The translations under genes were made by a program, and so were the position numbers. This document shows positions 1 to 8,046 of a DNA stretch of 64,000 nt, piece after piece. Within the stretch, counting starts at the first letter, position 1, and every line of letters starts with the position of its first letter. The DNA is taken from positions 143,151-207,150 of the forward strand of contig JAEZZI010000021.1 of assembly GCA_023418595.1 (NCBI GenBank), written 5' to 3'. Source of the DNA: Pseudomonadota bacterium (GTDB taxonomy: Bacteria; Pseudomonadota; Alphaproteobacteria; Sphingomonadales; Sphingomonadaceae). The notes below the pieces were generated by a model. The model was not told where the DNA came from. It did not search any database and saw nothing but the letters and a program-made list of their open reading frames with translations.

Positions 1-273
1 GGCATCATCCTGGCGATGACGGTGGCGACGGCGGTCATGGCGATCCGCAACCGGCACGAAGTCGATATTCGCGAGGACGAGCGCGACCGGGCGATCCACC
101 GCCAAGGCACGCATCTCGCCTATTATCCGATGGTGATCGGCAGCTGGACGTGCATCGGCCTGATCTTCGCAGGCACCGACAGCGTCGTCCTGCTCAACGT
201 TATTCTCGCGATGGTGGTGTGCGCCGAGTTGCTCCGCATCGGATCGCAAATCTGGCTCTATCGTCAGGGTTGA
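1..273 (+). CDS. Small membrane protein, 5' end outside the window
   Basis: The frame is open from the first base of the window, so the true start is probably upstream and this is a partial gene. The visible part has an arginine- and glutamate-rich stretch (RNRHEVDIREDERDRAI), then two likely membrane segments (around YYPMVIGSWTCIGLIFAG and VVLLNVILAMVVCAELLRI). It ends three bases before an XRE-type regulator, a pairing in which a small membrane protein and a small HTH protein are co-transcribed. No family was recognised with certainty and no function is assigned. Confidence 0.7.
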   Translation, partial: GIILAMTVATAVMAIRNRHEVDIREDERDRAIHRQGTHLAYYPMVIGSWTCIGLIFAGTDSVVLLNVILAMVVCAELLRIGSQIWLYRQG

Positions 274-276
274 GCG

Positions 277-492
277 ATGGCGAAGATAGCGATCCGCAAC
301 GACATCCGCACGCTGCGCTTTCTCTCCGGAGAGATGACGCAAGCCGAACTGGGCGAACGCATCGGCGTCACCCGCCAGACGATCGCCGCGATCGAGGCAG
401 GCAAATATTCGCCCAGCCTGGAAGCCGCATTCCGCATCGCCCAAGTGTTCGGCAAACCGCTTGACGAGATTTTCAAATGGGAGGGCGACTGA
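277..492 (+). CDS. XRE-family small transcriptional regulator
   Basis: A 71-residue protein that is almost entirely one Cro/C1-type helix-turn-helix domain. The recognisable core is MTQAELGERIGVTRQTIAAI followed by EAGKYSPSLEAAFRIAQVF and a C-terminal LDEIFKWE, typical of the short YozG/PlcR-like single-domain regulators. It probably binds DNA as a dimer. It begins three bases after the upstream membrane-protein gene, so the two are probably co-transcribed and may be functionally linked; the target operator cannot be read from the sequence. Confidence 0.9.
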   Translation: MAKIAIRNDIRTLRFLSGEMTQAELGERIGVTRQTIAAIEAGKYSPSLEAAFRIAQVFGKPLDEIFKWEGD

Positions 493-511
493 CCGCCCTC
501 CCCTGTGCCCG

Positions 512-952
512 TCAGCGCAGCCAGCCGCGCCTGTTGGCGAGGTTGGCGAACCAGATCTGGAAAATCGCGATGGCAAGGATGAAGATCGGGAAGATCAGCG
601 TCCATGCGCCTTTTTCCGCGATCAGGTCGGTGACGCCGAACACCCAGCCGAACTGGACGACCACCGCCACCGCCGACAACAGGAATAGCACGATCGCCAG
701 CCGTCGCCTGAGCAGCAGCGCCACGGCACCCAGAAACCCGCCCCAGGTCGCGAGGCCATAACCGGTCGCGAACCAGGCCGGGCGCCCCAGATACATCCGG
801 CGGTCGTAATCATCCATCGCCGCGAGCATTTCTTCGCTCATCGTCACGTCGGTATAGAATGCGAATACGCCCATCGCGCCCCAAAGCAAGATCAGGATCG
901 ACATGATCCAGAACCAGGTCGGCGGTTTCGCGCTTGCGTCGTTCATGGCCAA
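512..952 (-). CDS. Hypothetical four-helix membrane protein
   Basis: 146 residues with four predicted hydrophobic segments: WFWIMSILILLWGAMGVFAF, a segment around FATGYGLATWGGFLGAVALL, IVLFLLSAVAVVVQFGWVFG, and TLIFPIFILAIAIFQIWFAN. A short soluble loop with MSEEMLAAMDDYDRR sits between the first two. Similar small proteins are common in sphingomonads and are often loosely annotated as sugar transporters; nothing here supports a substrate. It faces the XRE gene tail to tail. Confidence 0.75.
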   Translation of the reverse strand: MAMNDASAKPPTWFWIMSILILLWGAMGVFAFYTDVTMSEEMLAAMDDYDRRMYLGRPAWFATGYGLATWGGFLGAVALLLRRRLAIVLFLLSAVAVVVQFGWVFGVTDLIAEKGAWTLIFPIFILAIAIFQIWFANLANRRGWLR

Positions 953-1047
953 ACTCCCCCAGCCTCCGTCGCGTGCCTACGCCGCGACGTTGATGGGCGA
1001 TCCTACGCCTTTTCACTCGCATTCGCCATCATTTCGATTGCGTTACG

Positions 1048-1395
1048 TCACAGCAAGGCGCGCGCCCATTGCTCGGCTTTGAACCCGACCAATATGCCGC
1101 CGGGATATTCGACCACCGGGCGTTTTATCATCGACGGCTGGTCGACCATCAATCGGATCGCTTTGGTCTGATCGATATCGGCCTTGTCGGCATCGTCGAG
1201 CTTGCGAAACGTGGTCCCGGCCCGGTTGAGCAACGGCTCCCAACCGACGGAGTCCGACCAGCGCGCCAAATGCTCGGCGTCGATCCCGGATTTCTTGTAA
1301 TCGTGGAACCGATAGTCGATCGCGTTGTCGGCAAGCCAGGTCCGCGCCTTCTTCACCGTGTCGCAATTGGGGATACCGTATAGCGTGACGCTCAT
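1048..1395 (-). CDS. Spx/ArsC-family protein (YffB-like)
   Basis: 115 residues starting at ATG 1395 with the thioredoxin-like ArsC/Spx fold opening TLYGIPNCDTVKKARTWL. Only one cysteine of the CX3C-type motif is present (NCDTVKK), as in YffB/Spx-like members rather than in true arsenate reductases with three catalytic cysteines. The C-terminal KRPVVEYPGG is the usual family feature near the glutathione-contacting region. Function is probably thiol chemistry or regulation; arsenate reduction is not implied. A longer upstream start exists in frame but would run into the neighbouring gene region without homologous sequence. Confidence 0.85.
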   Translation of the reverse strand: MSVTLYGIPNCDTVKKARTWLADNAIDYRFHDYKKSGIDAEHLARWSDSVGWEPLLNRAGTTFRKLDDADKADIDQTKAIRLMVDQPSMIKRPVVEYPGGILVGFKAEQWARALL

Positions 1396-1405
1396 CGTCC
1401 GTTCC

Positions 1406-2302
1406 TCATCGCGCGATACAGGCCATGCCCGCCCAGAGCGCCTCGATCCGCGCATCGGGGCCGCGCCCCGTCAGCACGCCCGACAAGCCGCCCGCGTCGA
1501 ATTCGGTGCCGAGCGAAGTCTGGCTGATTTCGGCGACCAGGCTGTCCTCCATCTCGGCGCGAGTCGATCCGATCCGCACCCCGCTCATCGACGAGAAATC
1601 GCGCCCGCCGCGCGGATTGGCCGACCAGCCTGCGAAGCGGTCATTCTCGAAATAAATCGTCATCCGATCGCCGAACTGCGCGCCTGTGAGCGGCGCGACT
1701 TCGCACCGGTTTGTCGCTGACGGATCGCCCAGCGCGCTTCTGACCAAAGCCAGGGTCTCGACCCGTGGCGTTCCGAACGCGATCATCCGGGTCCGCCCGC
1801 TATTCGGATCGACCAGTTGCAACCCATCGCCCGACAGCGCCAAGGGAATGCGCTCGGCCGGGTCGGCATTGGCCGCAGCGGGGGCGTTGCACCGCACGCG
1901 CGTCGATTCGCTGCCGCTGATCGTGACGTTCAGACGCCCGCCCTCGCCCATAGCCAGCCGGTACTGGCGCTGTTCGGTGATACCTTCGCCGGTGGAGACC
2001 GCATCGACGTCGATCGCGCCACCATCGCGCGGCGTCACCCGCGTGACCCGCGTCACGCTTTCATGAAACCGCATCTCGCGCGCATCGATCACCAGCCGCA
2101 TCTCGCTCCCGTTCGCACCGCACGCCACGGCATCGCTGTCGAAGGTGCCACGAAACGCCGCGGGGATATCGGGAAGCGGTGCGGCGGTGGCGATTTCGGG
2201 TGTCGTTTCATTGACCGACAGCGCATTGTCCGCCTCGTCCGGGCCACCCGAACATGCCGCCAAGGCGAACGCCGAGGCCGCCATCAACCAACCATAGCGC
2301 AT
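1406..2302 (-). CDS. Hypothetical lipoprotein
   Basis: 298 residues with a lipoprotein signal peptide: MRYGWLMAASAFALAACSGG, lipobox LAAC with cysteine 17. The mature part is acidic and beta-rich with no recognised catalytic motif; two further cysteines (VACGANG, VRCNAP) may form a disulfide. The stop lies 10 bases before the Spx-like gene, so the two may be co-transcribed. Expected location is the inner leaflet of the outer membrane. No specific function can be given. Confidence 0.8.
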   Translation of the reverse strand: MRYGWLMAASAFALAACSGGPDEADNALSVNETTPEIATAAPLPDIPAAFRGTFDSDAVACGANGSEMRLVIDAREMRFHESVTRVTRVTPRDGGAIDVDAVSTGEGITEQRQYRLAMGEGGRLNVTISGSESTRVRCNAPAAANADPAERIPLALSGDGLQLVDPNSGRTRMIAFGTPRVETLALVRSALGDPSATNRCEVAPLTGAQFGDRMTIYFENDRFAGWSANPRGGRDFSSMSGVRIGSTRAEMEDSLVAEISQTSLGTEFDAGGLSGVLTGRGPDARIEALWAGMACIAR

Positions 2303-2317
2303 TCAAAAACCCTCTCT

Positions 2318-4048
2318 TCAGAACACCGCTTTGGGAGTGTCCTCGCCCATCATCGCCTGGCGCACCAGCGGAATCGGGGGGCCGCCATAGGAGAGGAAGC
2401 TGTCGTGAAACGCCTTCCACCCCTGACGCCCGCCGCGCGATGCGGTCCAGTCCTCGCGCAATTTGCGGATCATCAGCTTGCCCAGCGTGTAGTTGAGATA
2501 GGCCGGATCATAGGTGCCGCGCGCCGCCTGTTGCCGGGCATTGCCTTCGTCCTGATAGCATTCGTTCTGGAACAAGGCCTGCGCCTGCGCCTGCGTCATG
2601 CCGCGCGCGTGCATCCCGATCGCGGCGGCATAGCGGCAATTACGCAGCAGCGCGTTCGACAATTGCCCGATATGCGTTTCGGGATCGCCGCGCAGCCCCG
2701 CCTCCCACATCATTTCCTCGACATAATGACCCCAGCCTTCGGCGCTCGCATAGCCGACCGCCAGCTTGCCCAGCAGGTTCGGATTGCGATTCGAATGAAG
2801 GAACTGGAGGAAATGGCCGGGAAAGATTTCGTGGACGGTGATGAAGAGCAGGTCCGCCTCGCCGGGCAGATAGGCCTGCTGCACCGCTTCCGGCCAGGCC
2901 GGATCGGGCGGCGAGATGTAATAGATCGACGACAGCCCTTTTTCGAACGGGCCGGGGATGTCGATATAGGCCAAGTTCTGACGGTTATAGGGGGGGCTTT
3001 CGCGCACCTCCGCCTGTTCGGTGCCGGGGATTGTCACCAGATCCTGTTCGATCAGAAAGGCGCGCAACTCGGGAATTTGCCGCGTTGCCGCCGCGACCGG
3101 CCCGCCCTCCGCCTTGCGCGATCGAACCTCTGCCATGCACGCCGCGACGCTCGCGCCCGGCAGCAATTCGGCGCAGGCCTGCTGCAAATCGGTCTGGTTG
3201 CGGCGCAGGTCGGCGATGCCGATGCGTTCGAGTTCGGCCAGCGGCACGTCGACGCCTTCCGTTGCCTTCAGCATCCGCGAAAAGCGCTCCGGCCCCATCG
3301 CGAAATCCTGCGTCGCGCGCGGGCGCTCCCCCTCCAGCCACTCGGCAAGTCTGCGCATCGCCTGCGACGCGGCCTGAGCGGCGGTGGCAAATTCGCGCTG
3401 CATCGCCGGGTCTTGAACCGATGCGAACGCCGCGCGGGCATCGCCGACATAATAATCGGCCAGACCGCCGAATCCGGCAACGCCGTAATCGATATAGCTG
3501 GCGGGCATCGGCACCCGCAGATTGGCGCGAATCTGCTGCGCGGCAGTCGGGACGTCTTTCAAGAACGCGATCATTGCCGCCATCCGCGTCGCCGGATCGG
3601 CATATTCGCGCGCGACATAGACATTGGGGTCGAGCCCGCCGCCGACATAGAAGGCCGGATTGCGCCGCCATTGCTCGGCATCCTCCAGCCAGAACAGCTT
3701 GCCCTCGAACGTCTTGACCAGATGCTCGCGCGCGAAATTCTCCTCCGCGCTCAACCGGCGGAAAGCGCGCGCCTGCGAAATCGCATCCTTGTAGAAGGCC
3801 GCCTGCTTGCGAATGCCCGCCTCGCTCCAGTCGGGCAGGCGACCGTCGTATTCGTGCCGCCCCTGATAGACCGCGAATGCGGGATCGATCGCCATCCAGC
3901 CATCGATCGTGCGCTGGAGGAAACCCGCCCAGTCGTCCTGATTAGCGACGACGCCGACTCGGTTGCCCGCTTCCTCGTCCGACGAACAGGCCGCAAGCGC
4001 CAGTCCGATCGCCGTCAATGCTGCCAGGGGTCCAAACCGCATCGTCAT
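2318..4048 (-). CDS. DUF885 family lipoprotein, putative metallopeptidase
   Basis: 576 residues. The N-terminus MTMRFGPLAALTAIGLALAA ends in a lipobox cysteine (LAACSSDE), so it is probably a lipoprotein in the periplasm. Around residues 400-406 is HEIFPGH, an HExxH-type zinc motif characteristic of DUF885, and downstream ASAEGWGHYVEEMMWEAG supplies the likely third metal ligand region. Length fits the family. Members of this family are annotated as peptidases, but activity has been shown for few. It runs in the same direction as the following lipoprotein with a 15-base gap. Confidence 0.88.
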   Translation of the reverse strand: MTMRFGPLAALTAIGLALAACSSDEEAGNRVGVVANQDDWAGFLQRTIDGWMAIDPAFAVYQGRHEYDGRLPDWSEAGIRKQAAFYKDAISQARAFRRLSAEENFAREHLVKTFEGKLFWLEDAEQWRRNPAFYVGGGLDPNVYVAREYADPATRMAAMIAFLKDVPTAAQQIRANLRVPMPASYIDYGVAGFGGLADYYVGDARAAFASVQDPAMQREFATAAQAASQAMRRLAEWLEGERPRATQDFAMGPERFSRMLKATEGVDVPLAELERIGIADLRRNQTDLQQACAELLPGASVAACMAEVRSRKAEGGPVAAATRQIPELRAFLIEQDLVTIPGTEQAEVRESPPYNRQNLAYIDIPGPFEKGLSSIYYISPPDPAWPEAVQQAYLPGEADLLFITVHEIFPGHFLQFLHSNRNPNLLGKLAVGYASAEGWGHYVEEMMWEAGLRGDPETHIGQLSNALLRNCRYAAAIGMHARGMTQAQAQALFQNECYQDEGNARQQAARGTYDPAYLNYTLGKLMIRKLREDWTASRGGRQGWKAFHDSFLSYGGPPIPLVRQAMMGEDTPKAVF

Positions 4049-4240
4049 CCTCTCGCCTGTCGCGTCATTTGATTACAGGGATTCGCGCGATCGGCCACCC
4101 CGCAATTGGAAGGCGTTGGCGGGCCTTCCGTTACGGCACGCTGAACCGGTCCGACAACCTGTATCCACGTTTCCACAGCCATCGCCCCGTATAAATCTTC
4201 ATTGCCGCTTCCGCCCATCCACGCCTAAACCCGCGACCGC

Positions 4241-5566
4241 ATGAGCCCGCATCCCTTCGCCATATCCAGCTTTCGCGCCTATTGGGTCGCGCGGCTCACC
4301 GCGACGATGGCGCAGATGGCGATGGTTATCGTCATCGGCTGGCAAGTCTATGACATCGCCCGCGAAACGATGGGGATCAGGGCAGCGGCGTTTCAGCTCG
4401 GGCTGATCGGCGTCGCGCAGTTCGTGCCGCTGCTGGTTCTGTCGCTGGTCGCCGGCTGGGTTGCCGACCGGATCGATCGCCGGGTGATCGCCCGCGCCGT
4501 TATCGGGCTGGAGGCATTCTGCGCCTTTGCGCTTGCGTGGCTCAGTTGGACCAACACGATCACGTTGCCGTCGTTGTTCGCGGTCGCGGCGCTGCTGGGC
4601 GTCGCGCGTGCCTTTGCCGGACCGGCGCTCCAGGCGCTTGCCCCCAATCTCGTTCCCGCCAAGGTGTTGCCGACCGCAATCGCTCTCAGCTCGATTGCCT
4701 GGCAGGCGGGCGCGGTGATCGGCCCTGCGCTGGGTGGCTATCTGTACGCCGCCGCGCCGTGGCTGCCTTACTTTGTGTCGGGTGGGCTGTTCGCACTCGC
4801 GTTCGTCATGCTACTGCTGATCCATCCGGTAAAGCGCGCGGCGATCACCGGATCACGCAACCCGTGGCGTCAGATGGCCGAGGGGTTGAGCTATGTCCGC
4901 CACAACCGGCTGGTGTTCGGTGCGATCAGCCTCGATCTGTTCGCGGTGCTGCTGGGCGGTGCAACTGCGATGCTCCCCATCTATGCCCGCGACGTGCTGA
5001 TGATCGGCGCGGAAGGACTGGGCCATCTACGCGCCGCCCCGGCGATCGGCGCGGTCGCGGTCGCGCTGCTGTTTTCGTGGCGTCCGCTGACCAACGATGT
5101 CGGCAAGAAGATGCTGTGGTCGGTCGCCGCCTTCGGCCTTGCCACCGCGATCTTCGGAATGGCCGGGCCGCTGCTGCTGCCTTTGCTCGGGCCAAGCGCG
5201 GTCGGCAGCGATTTCGCGCCCGCGGTCGCGCTGTCGCTGGTGGCTTTGTTCGCGATCGGCGCGACCGACATGGTATCGGTCTATGTCCGTCAGTCGCTCA
5301 TTCAGTTGCACACGCCCGACGAGATGCGCGGTCGCGTTGGCGCGGTGTCCACCCTGTTCATCTCCGGCTCGAACGAGCTGGGCGAGGCACGCTCGGGCTT
5401 CCTCGCCGCGCTGGTCGGGCCGGTCACAGCGGTTGTCGCTGGCGGGTTCGGTGCCATATTGGTCACCGCATTATGGGCCAGGCTGTTCCCGGAACTCGTC
5501 CGGGCGCGGACCTTTGACCCGCCAGAAACTTTGCAACTAGCGCCCCTCAAGGAGACACCGGCATGA
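4241..5566 (+). CDS. MFS_3 (EntS-like) transporter
   Basis: 441 residues with about twelve hydrophobic segments and the MFS_3 opening FAISSFRAYWVARLTATMAQ. The loop between helices 2 and 3 carries VAGWVADRIDRRVIARAV, the MFS signature G-x3-D-(R/K). The C-terminal half has QLHTPDEMRGRVGAVSTLFI, which is typical of EntS and related exporters. The stop overlaps the cysK start by four bases (ATGA at 5563), so translation is coupled. Substrate unknown; the cysK link makes sulfur-amino-acid or metabolite efflux a possibility only. Confidence 0.9.
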   Translation: MSPHPFAISSFRAYWVARLTATMAQMAMVIVIGWQVYDIARETMGIRAAAFQLGLIGVAQFVPLLVLSLVAGWVADRIDRRVIARAVIGLEAFCAFALAWLSWTNTITLPSLFAVAALLGVARAFAGPALQALAPNLVPAKVLPTAIALSSIAWQAGAVIGPALGGYLYAAAPWLPYFVSGGLFALAFVMLLLIHPVKRAAITGSRNPWRQMAEGLSYVRHNRLVFGAISLDLFAVLLGGATAMLPIYARDVLMIGAEGLGHLRAAPAIGAVAVALLFSWRPLTNDVGKKMLWSVAAFGLATAIFGMAGPLLLPLLGPSAVGSDFAPAVALSLVALFAIGATDMVSVYVRQSLIQLHTPDEMRGRVGAVSTLFISGSNELGEARSGFLAALVGPVTAVVAGGFGAILVTALWARLFPELVRARTFDPPETLQLAPLKETPA

Positions 5567-6483
5567 AGGCGAACACCATCCTGGACACGATCGGCAACAC
5601 GCCGCACATCCGCGTGGCGCGGCTGTTCCCGGATGCAGAGGTCTGGATCAAGTCCGAACGCTCAAACCCCGGCGGGTCGATCAAGGACCGCATCGCGTTG
5701 GCGATGATCGAGGCGGCGGAGACATCCGGCAAGCTGAAGCCCGGCGGCGCGATCGTCGAGCCAACCAGCGGCAATACCGGCGTCGGGCTGGCGATGGTCG
5801 CGGCGGTCAAGGGGTACAAGCTGATCCTGGTGATGCCCGAATCGATGTCGATCGAGCGCCGACGCCTGATGCTGGCCTATGGCGCGACGTTCGACCTGAC
5901 CCCGCGCGAAAAGGGGATGAAGGGTGCGATCGAGCGCGCGACGGAAATCGTCGGCGAAACGCCAGGCGCATGGATGCCGCAGCAGTTCGAGAATCCTGCG
6001 AACATCGATGTGCATGTCCGCACAACGGCTCAGGAAATCTTGAACGACTTCGCCGACGCCCCGCTTGATGCGATCATCACCGGGGTTGGCACCGGCGGGC
6101 ACATCACCGGCGTTGCCGAAGTGTTGAAGAAGGAGTGGCCCAGGCTGAAGGTCTATGCGGTCGAACCAGTGCTGTCGCCGGTTATCTCCGGCGGTCAGCC
6201 GGGTCCGCACCCGATCCAGGGCATCGGCGCGGGCTTCGTCCCCGCCAATCTGCACATCCAGTCGATCGACGGCGCGATCCAGGTCGACGCAGACGACGCC
6301 AAGCAGATGGCGCGACGTTCGGCGACCGAAGAAGGCATGCTGGTCGGCATTTCGTCCGGCGCGACGCTGGCGGCGATCGCCAAGAAGCTGCCCGATCTCG
6401 CGCCGAATGCGCGGGTGCTCGGCTTCAACTATGACACCGGCGAACGGTATCTGTCGGTGCCGGATTTCCTGCCCGAGGCGTAG
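5563..6483 (+). CDS. cysK: Cysteine synthase A
   Basis: 306 residues, usual length for O-acetylserine sulfhydrylase. It makes L-cysteine from O-acetylserine and sulfide with pyridoxal phosphate. The PLP lysine lies in SNPGGSIKDRIAL near residue 43; the substrate loop is EPTSGNTGVGLAMVA; the phosphate-binding glycine loop is GVGTGGHITGV; the C-terminal SSGATLAA matches the family. It is translationally coupled to the MFS gene in front. A repeat element follows directly after the stop. Confidence 0.95.
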   Translation: MKANTILDTIGNTPHIRVARLFPDAEVWIKSERSNPGGSIKDRIALAMIEAAETSGKLKPGGAIVEPTSGNTGVGLAMVAAVKGYKLILVMPESMSIERRRLMLAYGATFDLTPREKGMKGAIERATEIVGETPGAWMPQQFENPANIDVHVRTTAQEILNDFADAPLDAIITGVGTGGHITGVAEVLKKEWPRLKVYAVEPVLSPVISGGQPGPHPIQGIGAGFVPANLHIQSIDGAIQVDADDAKQMARRSATEEGMLVGISSGATLAAIAKKLPDLAPNARVLGFNYDTGERYLSVPDFLPEA

Positions 6484-6498
6484 CAACCGCTCCTCCCC

Positions 6499-6602
6499 CG
6501 TTCTTGCTGAGCTTGTCGACCCGCAGGGCGGCCCATGGCGCCAACCACTGTCCTTGTTAGCACAAAGAAAAGGACAGCACTTCGACAAGCTCAGTGCGAA
6601 CG
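6499..6602. repeat. Inverted-repeat element, GAGCTTGTCGA type
   Basis: Arms TGCTGAGCTTGTCGA (about 6505) and TTCGACAAGCTCAGTGCGAA (6581-6600) face each other across roughly 60 bases. This is the GCTTCGACAAGCTCAG class of short dispersed element frequent in sphingomonads. It lies between cysK and the SleB-type hydrolase and may act as a transcript-end structure; it overlaps a possible GTG start at 6594 of the next gene. Confidence 0.7.
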
Positions 6603-6620
6603 GATTTGGTTAGTATCCAG

Positions 6621-7952
6621 ATGCAGCAGCCAGAGAACACGATCCCTATCCTACCCCGCACCGCCATCGCCCTGCCCCTGTGGCTGGCAATGGCGGCGTT
6701 GGCGCTTCTCGCGATCGTCCTCCCGCTGCTCGTCGCCGCCAACCCGCCACACATCCCCTCAGAAGTCGCGCGCCAGGTCCGCACGCCCGAACGGATCGTG
6801 CAACGCACCGAACTGCCGCTCGTAGAGCCGATCGAGTTTCAGGCGGTCGATACCGACGATGCGCGCGCGTTCAACGCGGCAATCCCGTTCGTAACCGGTC
6901 CCAATCCCGCCGCGCGGCCGTTCCGCTTTGCCGGATCGGCCAAAGATCGCGCCCGCGCCGTCGACTGCCTCGCCGCCGCGGTGCTTTACGAAGCGGGCGA
7001 CGATCGGCGCGGGCAGGAGGCGGTGGCGCAGGTCGTGTTAAACCGCGTCCGCCACCCTGCTTTCCCCAAAAGTGTGTGCGGCGTGGTGTTCCAGGGGTCC
7101 GAGCGCGCAACCGGCTGCCAGTTCACCTTTACCTGCGACGGTGCGCTCGCGCGGCGCTATTCCGACGGTTTCTGGACCCGCGCCAGGCAGGTTGCGAGCG
7201 CCGCACTCGATGGCAAGGTATTCGCAGCCGTCGGCCTCGCCACCCATTACCATACCGACTGGGTCGTCCCCTATTGGAGCGCCAGCCTCGACAAGATCGC
7301 GGCGGTTGACACCCATCTGTTCTTCCGCTGGACCGGATGGTGGGGCACGCAGCCAGCATTCAACCGCGCCCATGCCGGCGGGGAGCCGGTCGTCGCGAAG
7401 CTCGCCGCGACCTTCGCCGCGCATCGCAGCGGACTGGAGGAGGTCGCCGAAGCCGCTGGCGTGGACACGCCGGTGGTCGTCGCCGCCGACCTGCTTCCGC
7501 GACCGATGGCGGGCGATCCCAACACCTTCCTCGTCGCGCTCGATCCGCGCATGCCCGCCGCCAATTTCGCGGCACTCGCGGCGCAAAGCTGTGGCGAGCG
7601 GCCCTATTGCAAATTCCTCGCCTGGACCGACAAGACGCCAATCCCCGCCGCCGTGCCATCCGATCCCAAGGTATTGGCTGCGATGTCGTTCAGCTATCTG
7701 CGCGACCGCCCGCAGGGATTCGAGAAGGCCCTATGGAATTGCGAGGAGTTTCCGCGCACCAGCCAGGCCGAATGCATGCGCCAGCGGGTGGTGGTTGCGG
7801 TCCCGACACGGGCCGTGCCTGCGAAAACCGAGCAACCCGTTGCCGTCGCACGGCCAGACACCCCCGCGTTGAGCGGTGTGCGGCGAAAGACCGGGACACT
7901 GGCGCCGCTGGTGCCCGCGCCCGCTCCTGCCACCGCGCCGCAGCCCGAATAG
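6621..7952 (+). CDS. SleB-type cell wall hydrolase
   Basis: About 443 residues from ATG 6621. An upstream in-frame GTG at 6594 is less likely because it lies in the repeat. An N-terminal membrane anchor (IALPLWLAMAALALLAIVLP) is followed by a Hydrolase_2/SleB domain: CLAAAVLYEAGDDRRGQEAV, AQVVLNRVRHPAFPKSVCGV and GCQFTFTCDG are the family hallmarks, including the catalytic glutamate of YEA. After the domain there is about 200 residues of unassigned sequence with several cysteines and a proline/alanine-rich end. It probably cleaves peptidoglycan in the periplasm, anchored in the inner membrane. Confidence 0.88.
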   Translation: MQQPENTIPILPRTAIALPLWLAMAALALLAIVLPLLVAANPPHIPSEVARQVRTPERIVQRTELPLVEPIEFQAVDTDDARAFNAAIPFVTGPNPAARPFRFAGSAKDRARAVDCLAAAVLYEAGDDRRGQEAVAQVVLNRVRHPAFPKSVCGVVFQGSERATGCQFTFTCDGALARRYSDGFWTRARQVASAALDGKVFAAVGLATHYHTDWVVPYWSASLDKIAAVDTHLFFRWTGWWGTQPAFNRAHAGGEPVVAKLAATFAAHRSGLEEVAEAAGVDTPVVVAADLLPRPMAGDPNTFLVALDPRMPAANFAALAAQSCGERPYCKFLAWTDKTPIPAAVPSDPKVLAAMSFSYLRDRPQGFEKALWNCEEFPRTSQAECMRQRVVVAVPTRAVPAKTEQPVAVARPDTPALSGVRRKTGTLAPLVPAPAPATAPQPE

Positions 7953-7959
7953 ACTTCCT

Positions 7960-8043
7960 CGTCATTCCCGCAAAAGCGGGTATCCCGCTCCTGCCCTCTC
8001 CATCGTGAGGATGGGAGATGGATTCCTGCCTACGCGGGAACGG
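7960..8043. repeat. Inverted-repeat element, CGTCATTCCCGC type
   Basis: CGTCATTCCCGCAAAAGCGG at 7960 is a short hairpin on its own, and GATTCCTGCCTACGCGGGAA ending near 8041 is its distant counterpart. It fills the gap between the convergent hydrolase and PH-domain genes and could work as a bidirectional transcript end. Confidence 0.65.
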
Positions 8044-8046
8044 CTG

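Noticed and set aside
1817..4072. Long plus-strand open frame of about 750 codons
   Set aside because: It is antisense to the DUF885 and lipoprotein genes; arginine/proline-rich with no family features, a GC-rich shadow.
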